From contig NZ_JACHMO010000001.1 in assembly GCF_014205015.1 (NCBI RefSeq), positions 8,184,001-8,248,000 on the forward strand: 64,000 bases of DNA, read 5' to 3'. Source of the DNA: Saccharothrix ecbatanensis (GTDB lineage Bacteria; Actinomycetota; Actinomycetes; Mycobacteriales; Pseudonocardiaceae). The position numbers were made by a program, and so were the translations under genes. Positions 27,264 through 38,831 of this stretch are shown here, piece by piece (the first letter of the stretch is position 1; every line of letters begins with the position of its first letter). Below the pieces are notes generated by a model. It searched no databases. It saw only the letters and a list, made by a program, of their open reading frames with translations, and was not told the origin of the DNA.

Positions 27264-27584
27264 ACGGTCGGGGCTCGCCCCGACCGCGCGAACACATGTT
27301 GTCACGACTCTCCCAAGAAGGTCAGCAGCACCACTCAAGTGGCGGCAACCGGTGGGTAACTCGATCATGACAGTCCGTGTTATCGCTGGTCAGGAAAGTG
27401 TATCGCAGGGCTTAGGTCACAGTCGGATGAACGTGGCATGCCCGCATGTCGACACTGAGCGGCGCTGGAAGCGGGTTCCGGGGCGGTGCGCGGGCATGAT
27501 GTCGTCCGAAACAATCATCGATTCAACTACCACCCGTAGTCGGCCGCGCACTATCGGGTTGTCGGACTCGGAACTCCGACGCCG
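27264..27584. other. Gene-free stretch between tRNA-Gln and a hydrolase gene
   Basis: No convincing gene. Next to the tRNA is a perfect nine-base palindrome GGTCGGGGC-TC-GCCCCGACC (27266-27285). Near the hydrolase end is GTCGGA (27561-27566) with TCCGAC (27575-27580), a possible weak terminator for the minus-strand hydrolase. The tRNA promoter should lie on the minus strand in 27270-27400 but I cannot point to clear -35/-10 boxes. Confidence 0.5.
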
Positions 27585-28730
27585 CTATCGGACGCCGGCG
27601 ACCGAATCGAGAAAGTCGGACACCGTGCGCTCGTACGCCTCTGGGTCGACGTTCCACGCCGCCGTGTGCTCCGCCGCGGGCACCTCGACGTAGCGGAGGG
27701 GCCAGTCGAGCCGGCCCGCCGCCGCGGCCAGGTCGCGGGACGGCTGGACCGGCACGGTGCCGTCCGCACCGCCGTGGAACAGCAGGGTCGGGGGCCGGTG
27801 CGCGGGCGGGTGCGCGGCCAGGTCGAACCGGCTGAACTCCAGGTCGACCCGCCAGTCCGAGACGAGCTCGGCGATCGGGACGAGCTGCTCCGGGACGCCC
27901 CGGTTGCCCGACTGCATCTCCAGCGTCTTCGTCCAGCTCACGACGGGTGCGTCCAGCACGACCGCGGCCACGTCGACCGCCTCCGCCGACCGCGCCAGGA
28001 ACTGGCCGACGATCGCGCCGCCCATGGACCACCCGTACAGCACGACGTTCCGCGCGCCGCGCCTCTCGGCGTACTTCACGGCCGCCTCGACATCGCGCCA
28101 TTCGGTGTCGCCCAGGTGGTACAGACCGTCCGGTGACGCCGGAGCGCCCTCGTCGTTCCGGTACGTGATGGCGAGAACGGGTAACCCGAGTTCGTGCAGT
28201 GCCGGCATGACGCGCAAGGCCTCGGCCCTCGAGCCGCCCCTACCGTGCACCGCGACGACCCACGTGGACGATGTCGCGGGCACCAGCCATGCCGGTGCGT
28301 CACCCAATTCGGTCGGAATTCGCACTTCCGTGTACTCCAGGTCGTGCGCCTCGGCGGGGTCGGTGGTCCACACCGCCGTCTCCATCCGCACCAGCGTGCC
28401 GTCCGGGGGCGCAGCGCCCTCCAGTTCGCGCACCACCGTGCCGGCGGACCGACCCGTCACCTGACCGACCTTCGCGCCGCCTCCCGGCCACACGAGCCCC
28501 CATGTGCCCGGCAGCACAGTGACCCTGGACTCCACCAGCGCGACGGACCCGGACGCCGAAGACGTGACGGTGTCGCGGTAGCCCGGACGGGCGTTCTCCG
28601 GTTCGAGCAGCTCGCCGCTGTAGTACCAGCCGAACCCCAGCAAACCGCCGCTGATCAGCAACAACACCACTGCCAGTGAGACGAGCGCGACGCGCAGCCG
28701 ACGTCTGCGGCGAACGTTCGGTGACCCCAT
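27585..28730 (-). CDS. Membrane-anchored or secreted alpha/beta hydrolase
   Basis: A 381-residue protein. An Arg-rich N-terminus (VRRRRRLRV) is followed by one hydrophobic helix (VALVSLAVVLLLISGGLLGF), which works as signal anchor or uncleaved signal. The catalytic domain has AVHGRGGSRAEALRV, the nucleophile elbow YGWSMGGAIVGQFLA, TLLFHGGADGTVPV with the acid residue and VPAAEHTAAWNVDPE with the His. It belongs to the broad dienelactone hydrolase/prolyl-oligopeptidase-like group; substrate unknown. ATG 28730 is chosen because it puts the basic stretch directly before the helix; the frame is open for 29 more codons. The gene is divergent from the desaturase. Confidence 0.8.
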   Translation of the reverse strand: MGSPNVRRRRRLRVALVSLAVVLLLISGGLLGFGWYYSGELLEPENARPGYRDTVTSSASGSVALVESRVTVLPGTWGLVWPGGGAKVGQVTGRSAGTVVRELEGAAPPDGTLVRMETAVWTTDPAEAHDLEYTEVRIPTELGDAPAWLVPATSSTWVVAVHGRGGSRAEALRVMPALHELGLPVLAITYRNDEGAPASPDGLYHLGDTEWRDVEAAVKYAERRGARNVVLYGWSMGGAIVGQFLARSAEAVDVAAVVLDAPVVSWTKTLEMQSGNRGVPEQLVPIAELVSDWRVDLEFSRFDLAAHPPAHRPPTLLFHGGADGTVPVQPSRDLAAAAGRLDWPLRYVEVPAAEHTAAWNVDPEAYERTVSDFLDSVAGVR

Positions 28731-28822
28731 TGCCGAATGATGCCCCGCCGGTGATCGACACGCCCGGCTTGCTGAGAACACGCCATGACTTTCGCCCCGG
28801 CTATGGCGGGACCACATCCGCC

Positions 28823-28854
28823 TAACTTACGCTGCCGTAAGTTACGGTCCCGTA
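28823..28854. promoter_or_regulatory. Overlapping operator palindromes before the desaturase gene
   Basis: TAACTTACG (28823-28831), four bases, then CGTAAGTTA (28836-28844) form a perfect nine-base inverted repeat. A second dyad TACGG (28843-28847) / CCGTA (28850-28854) overlaps its right end. A TACGGT hexamer (28843-28848) could be the -10, so a bound repressor would block transcription. The nearby TetR gene (29912-30553) is the obvious candidate binder; binding is inferred. Confidence 0.6.
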
Positions 28855-28885
28855 GGTAGCCCCGAACACACAACGAGGTACATGT

Positions 28886-29845
28886 ATGACCAGCACCCTG
28901 GAGAGCAGGTCCACGCCGCAAGGGCCCGAGGATCGCGGACCCAAGCCGATCATCGACGGACGGCGTGGGCACGTCGAGCAGTTCAGCGTGTACGTGTTCG
29001 TCATCGTGCCGTTCCTGGCTTTGCTCGCGGCCGTTCCGCTCGCTTGGGGCTGGGGGCTGGGCTGGGTGGACGTCGCGCTTTTCGTGGCGTTCTACTACGT
29101 GGCCGGCCTCGGCGTGACGATCGGTTTCCACCGGTACTTCACGCACGGCTCTTTCAAGGCAAACCGCGCGCTCAAGATCGGCCTCGCCATCGCGGGCATG
29201 ATGGCGCTGCAGGGCCCCGTGATCGTGTGGGTCGCCGACCACCGCCGTCACCACGCCTTCTCCGACCGCGAGGGCGACCCGCACTCGCCGTGGCTGTTCG
29301 GCAGCGGCCCGGTCGCGCTGGCCAAGGGCTTCTGGCACGCCCACATGGGCTGGCTGTTCGACCGCGACCAGACCAACGCCCAGCGCTTCGCACCCGACCT
29401 GCTGGCCGACAAGGACCTGGTCCGCGTCGACAAGCTGTTCCCGCTGTGGACCACCATCAGCCTGCTCGCGCCCGCCCTCATCGGCGGCCTGGTCACCATG
29501 TCGTGGTCCGGCGCGCTGTCGGCGTTCTTCTGGGCCGGCCTGGTCCGGGTGGCGTTCCTGCACCACGTGACGTGGTCGGTCAACTCGATCTGCCACATGG
29601 TCGGCGACCGCCCGTTCGCGGCGCGCGACCGGTCCGCCAACGTCTGGGCGCTGGCGATCCTGAGCTTCGGCGAGTCGTGGCACAACCTGCACCACGCCGA
29701 CCCGACGAGCGCCCGGCACGGCGTGAAGCGCGGTCAGATCGACACGTCCGCGCGGCTCATCTGGCTGTTCGAGAAGTTCGGCTGGGCGACGAACGTGCGG
29801 TGGCCGAACCCGGAGCGACTGGCCCGCATCACCGCCAAGAAGTGA
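28886..29845 (+). CDS. Acyl-CoA/fatty acid delta-9-type desaturase
   Basis: A 319-residue integral-membrane di-iron desaturase that inserts a double bond into acyl chains. All three His boxes are present: HRYFTH, DHRRHH and ESWHNLHHADP, plus a further conserved His in FLHHVTWSVNSICH. There are four hydrophobic stretches (for example VFVIVPFLALLAAVPLAW). There is no fused cytochrome b5 domain, so an external electron donor is needed. GAGGT precedes the ATG. A strong palindromic operator lies upstream and a TetR regulator directly downstream, pointing to lipid-responsive control. Confidence 0.93.
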   Translation: MTSTLESRSTPQGPEDRGPKPIIDGRRGHVEQFSVYVFVIVPFLALLAAVPLAWGWGLGWVDVALFVAFYYVAGLGVTIGFHRYFTHGSFKANRALKIGLAIAGMMALQGPVIVWVADHRRHHAFSDREGDPHSPWLFGSGPVALAKGFWHAHMGWLFDRDQTNAQRFAPDLLADKDLVRVDKLFPLWTTISLLAPALIGGLVTMSWSGALSAFFWAGLVRVAFLHHVTWSVNSICHMVGDRPFAARDRSANVWALAILSFGESWHNLHHADPTSARHGVKRGQIDTSARLIWLFEKFGWATNVRWPNPERLARITAKK

Positions 29846-29861
29846 CCATCCGCCCTGCCTT

Positions 29862-29896
29862 CACCTGCCCCTCGCCTCGCCGGCGAGGGGCAGGTG
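29862..29896 (+). terminator. Strong intrinsic terminator after the desaturase
   Basis: CACCTGCCCCTCGCC (29862-29876) pairs perfectly with GGCGAGGGGCAGGTG (29882-29896) around a five-base loop, followed by TTTA. It separates the desaturase from TetR and lies immediately before the TetR -10 hexamer. Confidence 0.85.
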
Positions 29897-29898
29897 TT

Positions 29899-29904
29899 TA
29901 GGGT
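29899..29904 (+). promoter_or_regulatory. Predicted -10 of the TetR gene, leaderless
   Basis: TAGGGT follows the terminator stem by two bases and is followed by exactly seven bases and the ATG at 29912. This decides the TetR start: GTGs at 29894 and 29903 would lie inside the terminator or the -10. Confidence 0.45.
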
Positions 29905-29911
29905 GGCGTGG

Positions 29912-30553
29912 ATGGCGGGGAGACGGCGCGGCGACGAGACACCGGTGCCACGCGTGCGGATGACCGGCAAGGAGCGGCGCGAGCAGCTGCTCGACGTCGC
30001 TCGGGCGTTGTTCGCCGAGAAGGGTTTCGAGGTCACCTCCGTCGAGGAGATCGCGCACCGGGCGGGTGTGTCCAAGCCCGTGGTGTACGAGCACTTCGGC
30101 GGCAAGGAAGGCATCTACGCGGTCGTGGTGGACCGCGAGATGCAGTACCTGATGGACCACATCGTCAACGCGCTGTCCGGCGGGCACCCGCGTGAGCTGC
30201 TGGAACAGGCGGCGTGCGCGCTGCTGGACTACATCGAGGGATCGTCGGACGGCTTCCGGATCCTCGTGCGCGACTCGCCCGTGGCGTCGTCCACCGGCAC
30301 GTTCTCGTCGTTGCTGAACGACATCGCGTCCCAGGTGGAGTCGATCCTGGGCGCGCACTTCTCCCGCCAGGGCTATGACCGCAAGCTGGCCGCCCTGTAC
30401 TCGCAGGCGTTGGTGGGCATGGTCGCCCTGACCGGGCAGTGGTGGCTGGAAGTCCGCAAGCCGAAGAAGGACGAGGTGGCCGCCCACCTGGTCAACCTGG
30501 CCTGGAAGGGCCTGTCCCACATGGACCACAAACCCCGCCTCCGCACCCGCTGA
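29912..30553 (+). CDS. TetR/AcrR family transcriptional regulator
   Basis: A 213-residue repressor-type protein. The N-terminal helix-turn-helix reads RREQLLDVARALFAEKGFEV then TSVEEIAHRAGVSKPVVYEH and FGGKEGIYAVV, the canonical TetR pattern. The C-terminal ligand-binding region is helical and ends in a basic tail. ATG 29912 is preferred from the leaderless promoter spacing. It occupies the position of Rv1019 between glmU and mfd in mycobacteria. It probably binds the palindromes 28823-28854 before the desaturase; the ligand may be an acyl-CoA, by analogy with other desaturase-linked TetR proteins. Confidence 0.9.
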   Translation: MAGRRRGDETPVPRVRMTGKERREQLLDVARALFAEKGFEVTSVEEIAHRAGVSKPVVYEHFGGKEGIYAVVVDREMQYLMDHIVNALSGGHPRELLEQAACALLDYIEGSSDGFRILVRDSPVASSTGTFSSLLNDIASQVESILGAHFSRQGYDRKLAALYSQALVGMVALTGQWWLEVRKPKKDEVAAHLVNLAWKGLSHMDHKPRLRTR

Positions 30554-30566
30554 CCCCACGCGTCGC

Positions 30567-30704
30567 GTGAGTCCTACATTCCGGTCCCGTGAGTCCTACA
30601 TTCGGAACACCCGAGTTCAACGCTCAGAACGCGGACGCCTGTCGTGAGCGTTGAATTCGGGGTACGCGAACGTAGGACTCACGCGTTCTGAACGTAGGAC
30701 TCAC
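30567..30704. repeat. Dispersed palindromic repeat, copy C
   Basis: Two left units with one change, GTGAGTCCTACATTC (30567-30581, 30589-30603). Then a core CCCGAGTTCAACGCTCAG (30610-30627) pairs with TGAGCGTTGAATTCGGGG (30645-30662) across a loop that differs from copies A and D. Two perfect right units GAACGTAGGACTCAC follow (30668-30682, 30690-30704). It fills the space between the convergent TetR and sugar dehydrogenase genes. The last right unit contains the TGA stop of the sugar dehydrogenase. Confidence 0.9.
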
Positions 30705-31852
30705 GCGGTGGGGGCGGTCACTTTGAGGATCTTGTCGTCGGTGCCGTTCGACGTGGTCACGTAGAGGGCGCCGTCGGGGCCCAGTTCGGCGCCCCGCAGG
30801 CGGCCGTGGGCGTCGTCCAGTTCCGGCGGGATCGCCACGGAACCCACCTTGCCGTCCTGGCCGACCGTGAACAGCAGCACCTTCGAGCCCTTCAGCGCCG
30901 TCACGGCCAGCACGCCGTTCAACGCGCCCCACTGCTCGCCGACGAGGAACGCGGCGTCGCAGATCGCCTCCGTCGAATCACCGGACGACCACACGGCGGG
31001 CACGGCGTCCGGGAACCGTTCGAGGTCCGTCATCGGCACGTCCTCGTCGTAGCCGCCCACCGCGCCGCCCTGCGACGGGTCCCAGCCGTAGTTGGCCCCC
31101 GGCTCGAGCACGTTGACCTCGTCGTCGACGTCCGGCCCGTGCTCGGCGGTGAACACCACGCCGTCCGGCCGGATCGCGACACCCTGGATGTTGCGGTGCC
31201 CGTAGGTGTAGATCCGGTCGCCGAACGGGTTCCCGGCCACGCCCTCACCGGTGTTCAGGTCGACCCGCAGCACCTTGCCGCCGAGGCTGGACTTGTCCTG
31301 CGCGACGTTCCCCCGCGCCGTGTCCCCGGTGCCGACGAGCAGGTGGCCCTCGCGGTCCAGCGCCATCCGACACCCCGAATGCCGACCGCTCGGGTTGGTC
31401 GGCAGCCCCGCGACCAGCGGATCTTTCACCCGGGTCGCCTTCGTGCCGGCCAGCTCCCACGTCACCAGCCGCACGTCCGACGCGGTGTTGAAGCACGTGG
31501 TGAACCGCCTGCTGGTGGCGAAGTCCGGGTGCACGACCAGGCTCATCAGCCCGCCCTCGCCCCGTGCCGCGACGTCACCGAGATCGGCCTCGACGTCGGT
31601 GGCCCGGCCGTCCGAGACCAACGAGATCCGCCCCGGCCGCTGCGGCACGAGCATCCGCCCGTCGGGCAGGAACCCCACGTCCCACGGGTGGCTCAACCCG
31701 GCCACCACCACCTCGACCCGCAACCCCTCGGGCGCCGGAGTCCCCGGCGCACTTCCCCCGGAGCCGTCCGACGAACACCCGGCCAACGCCGGAGACCCGG
31801 CCAACACCGCCACGGCAGCGAACCCGACAACGCGACGCATGCGGATCAGCAT
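30701..31852 (-). CDS. PQQ-type glucose/sorbosone dehydrogenase lipoprotein
   Basis: A 383-residue exported protein. The signal peptide (VVGFAAVAVLAGSPALAGC) ends in a lipobox. The rest is a beta-propeller of the soluble aldose sugar dehydrogenase family: LSHPWDVGFLPDGRMLVPQR, GLMSLVVHPDFATSRRFTTC, YTYGHRNIQGVAIRPDGVVF, TAEHGPDVDDEVNVLEPGAN and YGWDPSQGG. Such enzymes oxidise sugars with pyrroloquinoline quinone outside the membrane; no PQQ-synthesis genes are in the window. ATG 31852 is taken as start; ATG 31840 is possible. The stop codon lies in repeat copy C. Confidence 0.88.
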   Translation of the reverse strand: MLIRMRRVVGFAAVAVLAGSPALAGCSSDGSGGSAPGTPAPEGLRVEVVVAGLSHPWDVGFLPDGRMLVPQRPGRISLVSDGRATDVEADLGDVAARGEGGLMSLVVHPDFATSRRFTTCFNTASDVRLVTWELAGTKATRVKDPLVAGLPTNPSGRHSGCRMALDREGHLLVGTGDTARGNVAQDKSSLGGKVLRVDLNTGEGVAGNPFGDRIYTYGHRNIQGVAIRPDGVVFTAEHGPDVDDEVNVLEPGANYGWDPSQGGAVGGYDEDVPMTDLERFPDAVPAVWSSGDSTEAICDAAFLVGEQWGALNGVLAVTALKGSKVLLFTVGQDGKVGSVAIPPELDDAHGRLRGAELGPDGALYVTTSNGTDDKILKVTAPTA

Positions 31853-31877
31853 GCCCACCAACGTGTGTGCTCGCCGT

Positions 31878-32402
31878 TCACGTTCTTGGGTAGGGCCGTT
31901 CGACCGGCAGCAGCGCCCGCGCGCCGTCCAGGTCACCGGCCCGTGCCAGGTCGCGGACCTCGTGGGCCAGTGCCGTCACGTCGGTCAGCCCTACGATCCA
32001 CTCGTCCACGTACCGGCGTGATGCGTCACCCGCCAGCCCCAACTGCAACGACCGGTAGGGCAGCTGGTTCAGGTGCAGGTCGCGCTCCGGGTCCCACTGC
32101 ACCCGCACGTCCGGCTTCCGCCCGACGCCCTCGTCGCTGGGCACGGCCTCCCGCACCGCCTGGTCGAACCCCGATCGGGTGATCCGCACCGCCAGCACGC
32201 ACTCCTGGTCCGGCTTCGTCCCCCATCCGGACCGGTACATCATCCAGAGGAACGACGGCTTGATCCACGTCATCCGGCCGACCTTGAACGGCGGCACGAA
32301 CCGGCCCGCGGCCAGCGCCGGACCGGCCACGACAGGCGAGTACGCCTGGTACACGGTGAGGTGCCGATCGTCGTAGTCGGCTCTGATCTCCCTGATCTCC
32401 AC
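31878..32402 (-). CDS. DUF4291 family protein
   Basis: A 174-residue soluble protein of unknown function. It has the typical family features: IRADYDDRHLTVYQAYSPVV at the N-terminus, FVPPFKVGRMTWIKPSFLWM, MYRSGWGTKPDQECVLAVRI, and a charged region with VQWDPERDLHLNQLPYRSLQ. The start is the GTG at 32402. It is 25 bases upstream of the sugar dehydrogenase in the same direction and may be co-transcribed. Its 5' side faces the TnpB element. Confidence 0.85.
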   Translation of the reverse strand: MEIREIRADYDDRHLTVYQAYSPVVAGPALAAGRFVPPFKVGRMTWIKPSFLWMMYRSGWGTKPDQECVLAVRITRSGFDQAVREAVPSDEGVGRKPDVRVQWDPERDLHLNQLPYRSLQLGLAGDASRRYVDEWIVGLTDVTALAHEVRDLARAGDLDGARALLPVERPYPRT

Positions 32403-32461
32403 GTACCCAGCGTCACGCCCCCGTCAACCGAAATCACGGGGCACCCGGACCGGGAGGCCCG

Positions 32462-32467
32462 TAGGCT
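32462..32467 (+). promoter_or_regulatory. Possible original mfd promoter -10, now left of the TnpB element
   Basis: TAGGCT matches the -10 hexamer seen before metG and eno. It is the last recognisable host-type signal before the TnpB element and points towards mfd, whose ATG is now 1.84 kb away. That mfd lost this promoter to an insertion is inference. Confidence 0.25.
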
Positions 32468-32618
32468 GGCGAACGAGAACCCCTCCGGTGGACGTTCAGT
32501 CCCGGGCAGGGGTCTGTCTCGTCTAGGTCATCGAGGTCGATGTGGTGAGTGCGAACGCGGTTGGCAAGGCGTTGCGGCACGAACGGGTGATCTTCCCCAT
32601 GTTCGTTCATACGTTCGA

Positions 32619-32624
32619 TAGCGT
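32619..32624 (+). promoter_or_regulatory. Predicted -10 of tnpB, leaderless
   Basis: TAGCGT is followed by seven bases and the ATG at 32632, the same geometry as the chromosomal leaderless genes. Confidence 0.35.
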
Positions 32625-32631
32625 GGGCTGT

Positions 32632-34269
32632 ATGGGGGTTGTCAGGCCGAGTCGGTCGATCGCGGCGTCGTATGTCGTGCCGGGGCCGTCGGGTGTGTCG
32701 GTCCGGGATCGTCTCAGGGGCCTGACGGTCGAGGACGAGCGGGTGTTGCGTCTGTTGGGGCGGCATCTGGGGTCGTTGGCTTCCGGCGACCTCAAGGTCC
32801 GGTGCGCGGACGGTTCGGGGCATTCCGCCGGGCGGTGGGCGGCGCGCAAGCGGGAGCTGACGTCAGGGTCGTCGTCGCGGTGGGCGGGGAGCATCACCAA
32901 GTCCACGCACGATCAGTGGGCGTTGGCGCGACGGTGCCGGGCTGCGCATGTGCGGGCTCTGGAGACCGGGGTGGCGATGATCCGACACCGTCTGTCGTTG
33001 CCGGTGGGGGCACCCGGCGGGAAAGGCGCGCCCGGCGGCTACCGGTCGAAGCACGAGTGGTTCGTCAAATCACGACGCCTGGCGGCGTTGGCGGATCGAC
33101 TCACTGCGGTCCAGGGAGATCTAGGAGCGGGGCGGGTCCGGGTTGTGCGAGGTGGGCGACGTCTGCTCAACACCCGCCATCACCTGGGCGAGGCCGGGTT
33201 GTCCGGGCAGCAGTGGCGGGCGCGGTGGGAGGCGGCACGCTGGTTCCTGTCGGCGGACGGCGAGTCGGGTAAACGCGGGGGCAACGAGACGATCCGCGTC
33301 ACGCTCGACGGCGAGGTGTCGATCAGGCTGCCCGCGCCGCTGGCGCACTTGGCGAACGCGCGGCACGGCCGGTACGTCCTGGCGTCGTCCGTGGAGTTCC
33401 GGCACCGCGGCGGGGAGTGGGCCGACCAGGTCGGGAACGACCTGGCGGTGGCTTACCGCGTGCACCACGACGCGGACCGTGGCCGCTGGTACATCACGGC
33501 CTCCTGGCAGCGCCCGCCCACGCCCGCCATCCCGTGGGACACAGCCCGCGCGGCCGGGGTGGTCGGCGTGGACTTCAACGCGGACCACCTCGCCTGCCAC
33601 CGGCTCGATCGGCACGGCAACCCGGTCGGCGGGCCGCACCGGTTCTTCTTCGACCTGTCCGGCACCGCTGCCCACCGTGACGCCCAGATCCGCCACGCCC
33701 TCACCCGCCTTCTGCACTGGGCCGAGCAGACCGGCGTCACCGCGATCGCGGTCGAGGACCTGGACTTCTCCACCGAGAAGACCCGGGAGAAACACGGCCG
33801 CCGAAAGCGGTTCCGGCAACTGATCTCCGGCATGCCCACCGGCAAGCTCAAGGCCCGACTGGTGTCGATGGCCGCCGTAACCGGCATTGCGATCGTCGCG
33901 GTCGACCCCGCGTACACCAGCAGGTGGGGCGACCAGCACTGGCGCAAGCCGCTGACCACCGGCAAGCGCACCATGACCCGTCACGACGCGGCTGCGGTCG
34001 CGATCGGACGACGCGCCCTCGGTCACCCGATCCGGCGACGGACGGCACCGCCCCACGACGACCGGAGTGATCGTCGCGGGCATCGGACCGCCCAGACCGC
34101 ACCAGGTGACCGCAGGCGTGACGGAAACCGCCCGCCCACCACGGACCACGCCCACCGAAGCGTGCCGCCGAACGGGACGAGAACGCGGCGACCCAGCACA
34201 TCCACCACCGTTCGGGATGTGCGCAGTGACCAGCAGCGGGTCCAAGACCCACTCCTGCTTGCTGACTAG
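32632..34269 (+). CDS. tnpB: TnpB-related RuvC nuclease
   Basis: A 545-residue protein of the TnpB superfamily, the transposon-encoded RNA-guided nucleases from which Cas12 arose. The split RuvC site is complete: Asp314 in [10 protein letters not shown], Glu375 in AIAVEDLDF and Asp452 in [11 protein letters not shown]. The Cys zinc ribbon usual between RuvC II and III (YTS..C..CG) is absent; the sequence there is [11 protein letters not shown]. After residue 465 the protein becomes Arg/Pro/Thr-rich and unlike the family. There the DNA may instead encode the guide RNA that overlaps the tnpB 3' end. ATG 32632 fits a TAGCGT leaderless promoter; in-frame ATG 32599 and GTG 32542 are alternatives. 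No tnpA is nearby. Confidence 0.85.
   Translation: MGVVRPSRSIAASYVVPGPSGVSVRDRLRGLTVEDERVLRLLGRHLGSLASGDLKVRCADGSGHSAGRWAARKRELTSGSSSRWAGSITKSTHDQWALARRCRAAHVRALETGVAMIRHRLSLPVGAPGGKGAPGGYRSKHEWFVKSRRLAALADRLTAVQGDLGAGRVRVVRGGRRLLNTRHHLGEAGLSGQQWRARWEAARWFLSADGESGKRGGNETIRVTLDGEVSIRLPAPLAHLANARHGRYVLASSVEFRHRGGEWADQVGNDLAVAYRVHHDADRGRWYITASWQRPPTPAIPWDTARAAGVVGVDFNADHLACHRLDRHGNPVGGPHRFFFDLSGTAAHRDAQIRHALTRLLHWAEQTGVTAIAVEDLDFSTEKTREKHGRRKRFRQLISGMPTGKLKARLVSMAAVTGIAIVAVDPAYTSRWGDQHWRKPLTTGKRTMTRHDAAAVAIGRRALGHPIRRRTAPPHDDRSDRRGHRTAQTAPGDRRRDGNRPPTTDHAHRSVPPNGTRTRRPSTSTTVRDVRSDQQRVQDPLLLAD
34232..34259 (+). other. Right-end hairpin of the TnpB element, possible guide-RNA scaffold
   Basis: AGCAG (34232-34236) and GGGTC (34238-34242) pair with GACCC (34246-34250) and CTGCT (34255-34259), leaving a small bulge. 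It lies at the very end of the tnpB frame, where right-end hairpins and the guide RNA of TnpB elements are found. The sequence after the element end would then be the guide. RNA production is inferred. Confidence 0.4.
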
Positions 34270-34309
34270 GAACGGTCTGTCCGCGTTCACCCCCAGGGGA
34301 GCCACCGCA

Positions 34310-37873
<3,564 letters not shown>

Positions 37874-37886
37874 GAAGGTACTGGTC

Positions 37887-38831
37887 GTGAGGACTGTGCA
37901 GAGGCGCTTCACCCTGATCGGCGCGGCTGTCACCGCGGTGGCACTGCTGGTGGCGGGCTGTGGCAACGGCCCGGCCCACGTCGGCTCGGCCGCGATCGTC
38001 GGCGACACCGTGCTGCCGCTGGAGCAGGTGCAGCAGCGGCTGGAGATCGTGCTCAAGAAGGAGCCCGAGGCCCAGAAGCTGCACGACCAGCGCAAACTCG
38101 ACCAGGTCGCCCGTCAGCTGGTCACGCTCGGCGTGCAGCACGAGCTGATCGGCCTGGCCGCGCAGCGCGAGGGCGTCACGGTGTCCGAGGAGGCCGTGGC
38201 CGAGTCGGTCGCGCAGGCCGGCGGCGCGGACGTGGCCTCGCAGAACACCGTCTACGACGCGGTGACCTTCCGCGAGCGGGCCAAGGACCAGCTGCTGCTG
38301 GTCGAGCTGGCGCGCAAGTACGCGGACCGGATGGAAGTCACGTTCGACTACTTCTTCGCCAAGGACAACGCCGAGGCGGTCGAGAAGGCCAAGCAGGTGG
38401 CGAAGGACCCGGCGAAGATGGCCGAGTTCGTCGCCGACGCGCCGCAGAGCGCCGACGGCCAGGCGCTGTCCCGGAAGGGCCAGCGGGTGCGGTCGGCCGA
38501 CTCGCCGCAGGCCGCCCAGTCGCCGCTGTTCGGCGTGCCGGCGGGCAGCGTGGTGGCGTTCGCGCCGGACCCGAGCAGCGCGCAGTGGATCGTCGCCTAC
38601 GTGACGGACCGCAAGACGGACGTGCGGACGTCCGGCGAGTCGTCCACCGGGCAGCTCACGCCGCAGCTGCTGGAGCAGATCGGGCTGCGGCTCGTGCAGT
38701 CGCTCGCGGGCGACCCGGAGATCCAGATCAACCCGCGGTACGGGAAGTGGGACGGCACCGCGATCGCGCTCGCGCCCAGCGAGGGCGAGATGAGCGGCTA
38801 CCAGGCGACCGTTCCGCAGACGTCCCCGTGA
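37887..38831 (+). CDS. SurA N-terminal domain lipoprotein
   Basis: A 314-residue exported protein. The signal peptide RRFTLIGAAVTAVALLVAGC ends in a lipobox. The body resembles SurA/PrsA-type chaperone N-terminal regions: SAAIVGDTVLPLEQVQQRLE, LDQVARQLVTLGVQHELIGL, AAQREGVTVSEEAVAESVAQ. An intact parvulin (PpiC) isomerase domain is not evident. It probably assists folding of secreted proteins at the membrane face. GAGAAGGTA precedes the GTG start, 14 bases after mfd. The TGA overlaps the mazG GTG (GTGA). This position in the mfd-mazG operon is a local feature relative to M. tuberculosis. Confidence 0.82.
   Translation: MRTVQRRFTLIGAAVTAVALLVAGCGNGPAHVGSAAIVGDTVLPLEQVQQRLEIVLKKEPEAQKLHDQRKLDQVARQLVTLGVQHELIGLAAQREGVTVSEEAVAESVAQAGGADVASQNTVYDAVTFRERAKDQLLLVELARKYADRMEVTFDYFFAKDNAEAVEKAKQVAKDPAKMAEFVADAPQSADGQALSRKGQRVRSADSPQAAQSPLFGVPAGSVVAFAPDPSSAQWIVAYVTDRKTDVRTSGESSTGQLTPQLLEQIGLRLVQSLAGDPEIQINPRYGKWDGTAIALAPSEGEMSGYQATVPQTSP

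Larger units (their letters stand above)
32475..34289 (+). mobile_element. TnpB-only insertion element (IS200/IS605-IS1341 type)
   Basis: A single tnpB-related gene without tnpA, inserted between DUF4291 and mfd, where related genomes carry no gene. The boundaries are estimates. On the left, 32475-32631 is non-coding with an ACCCCT/AGGGGT dyad. On the right, a bulged hairpin (34232-34259) is followed by CTGACTAGGAACGGTC. Elements of this type lack inverted repeats and target duplications, so the ends cannot be fixed without an empty-site comparison. Confidence 0.55.
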
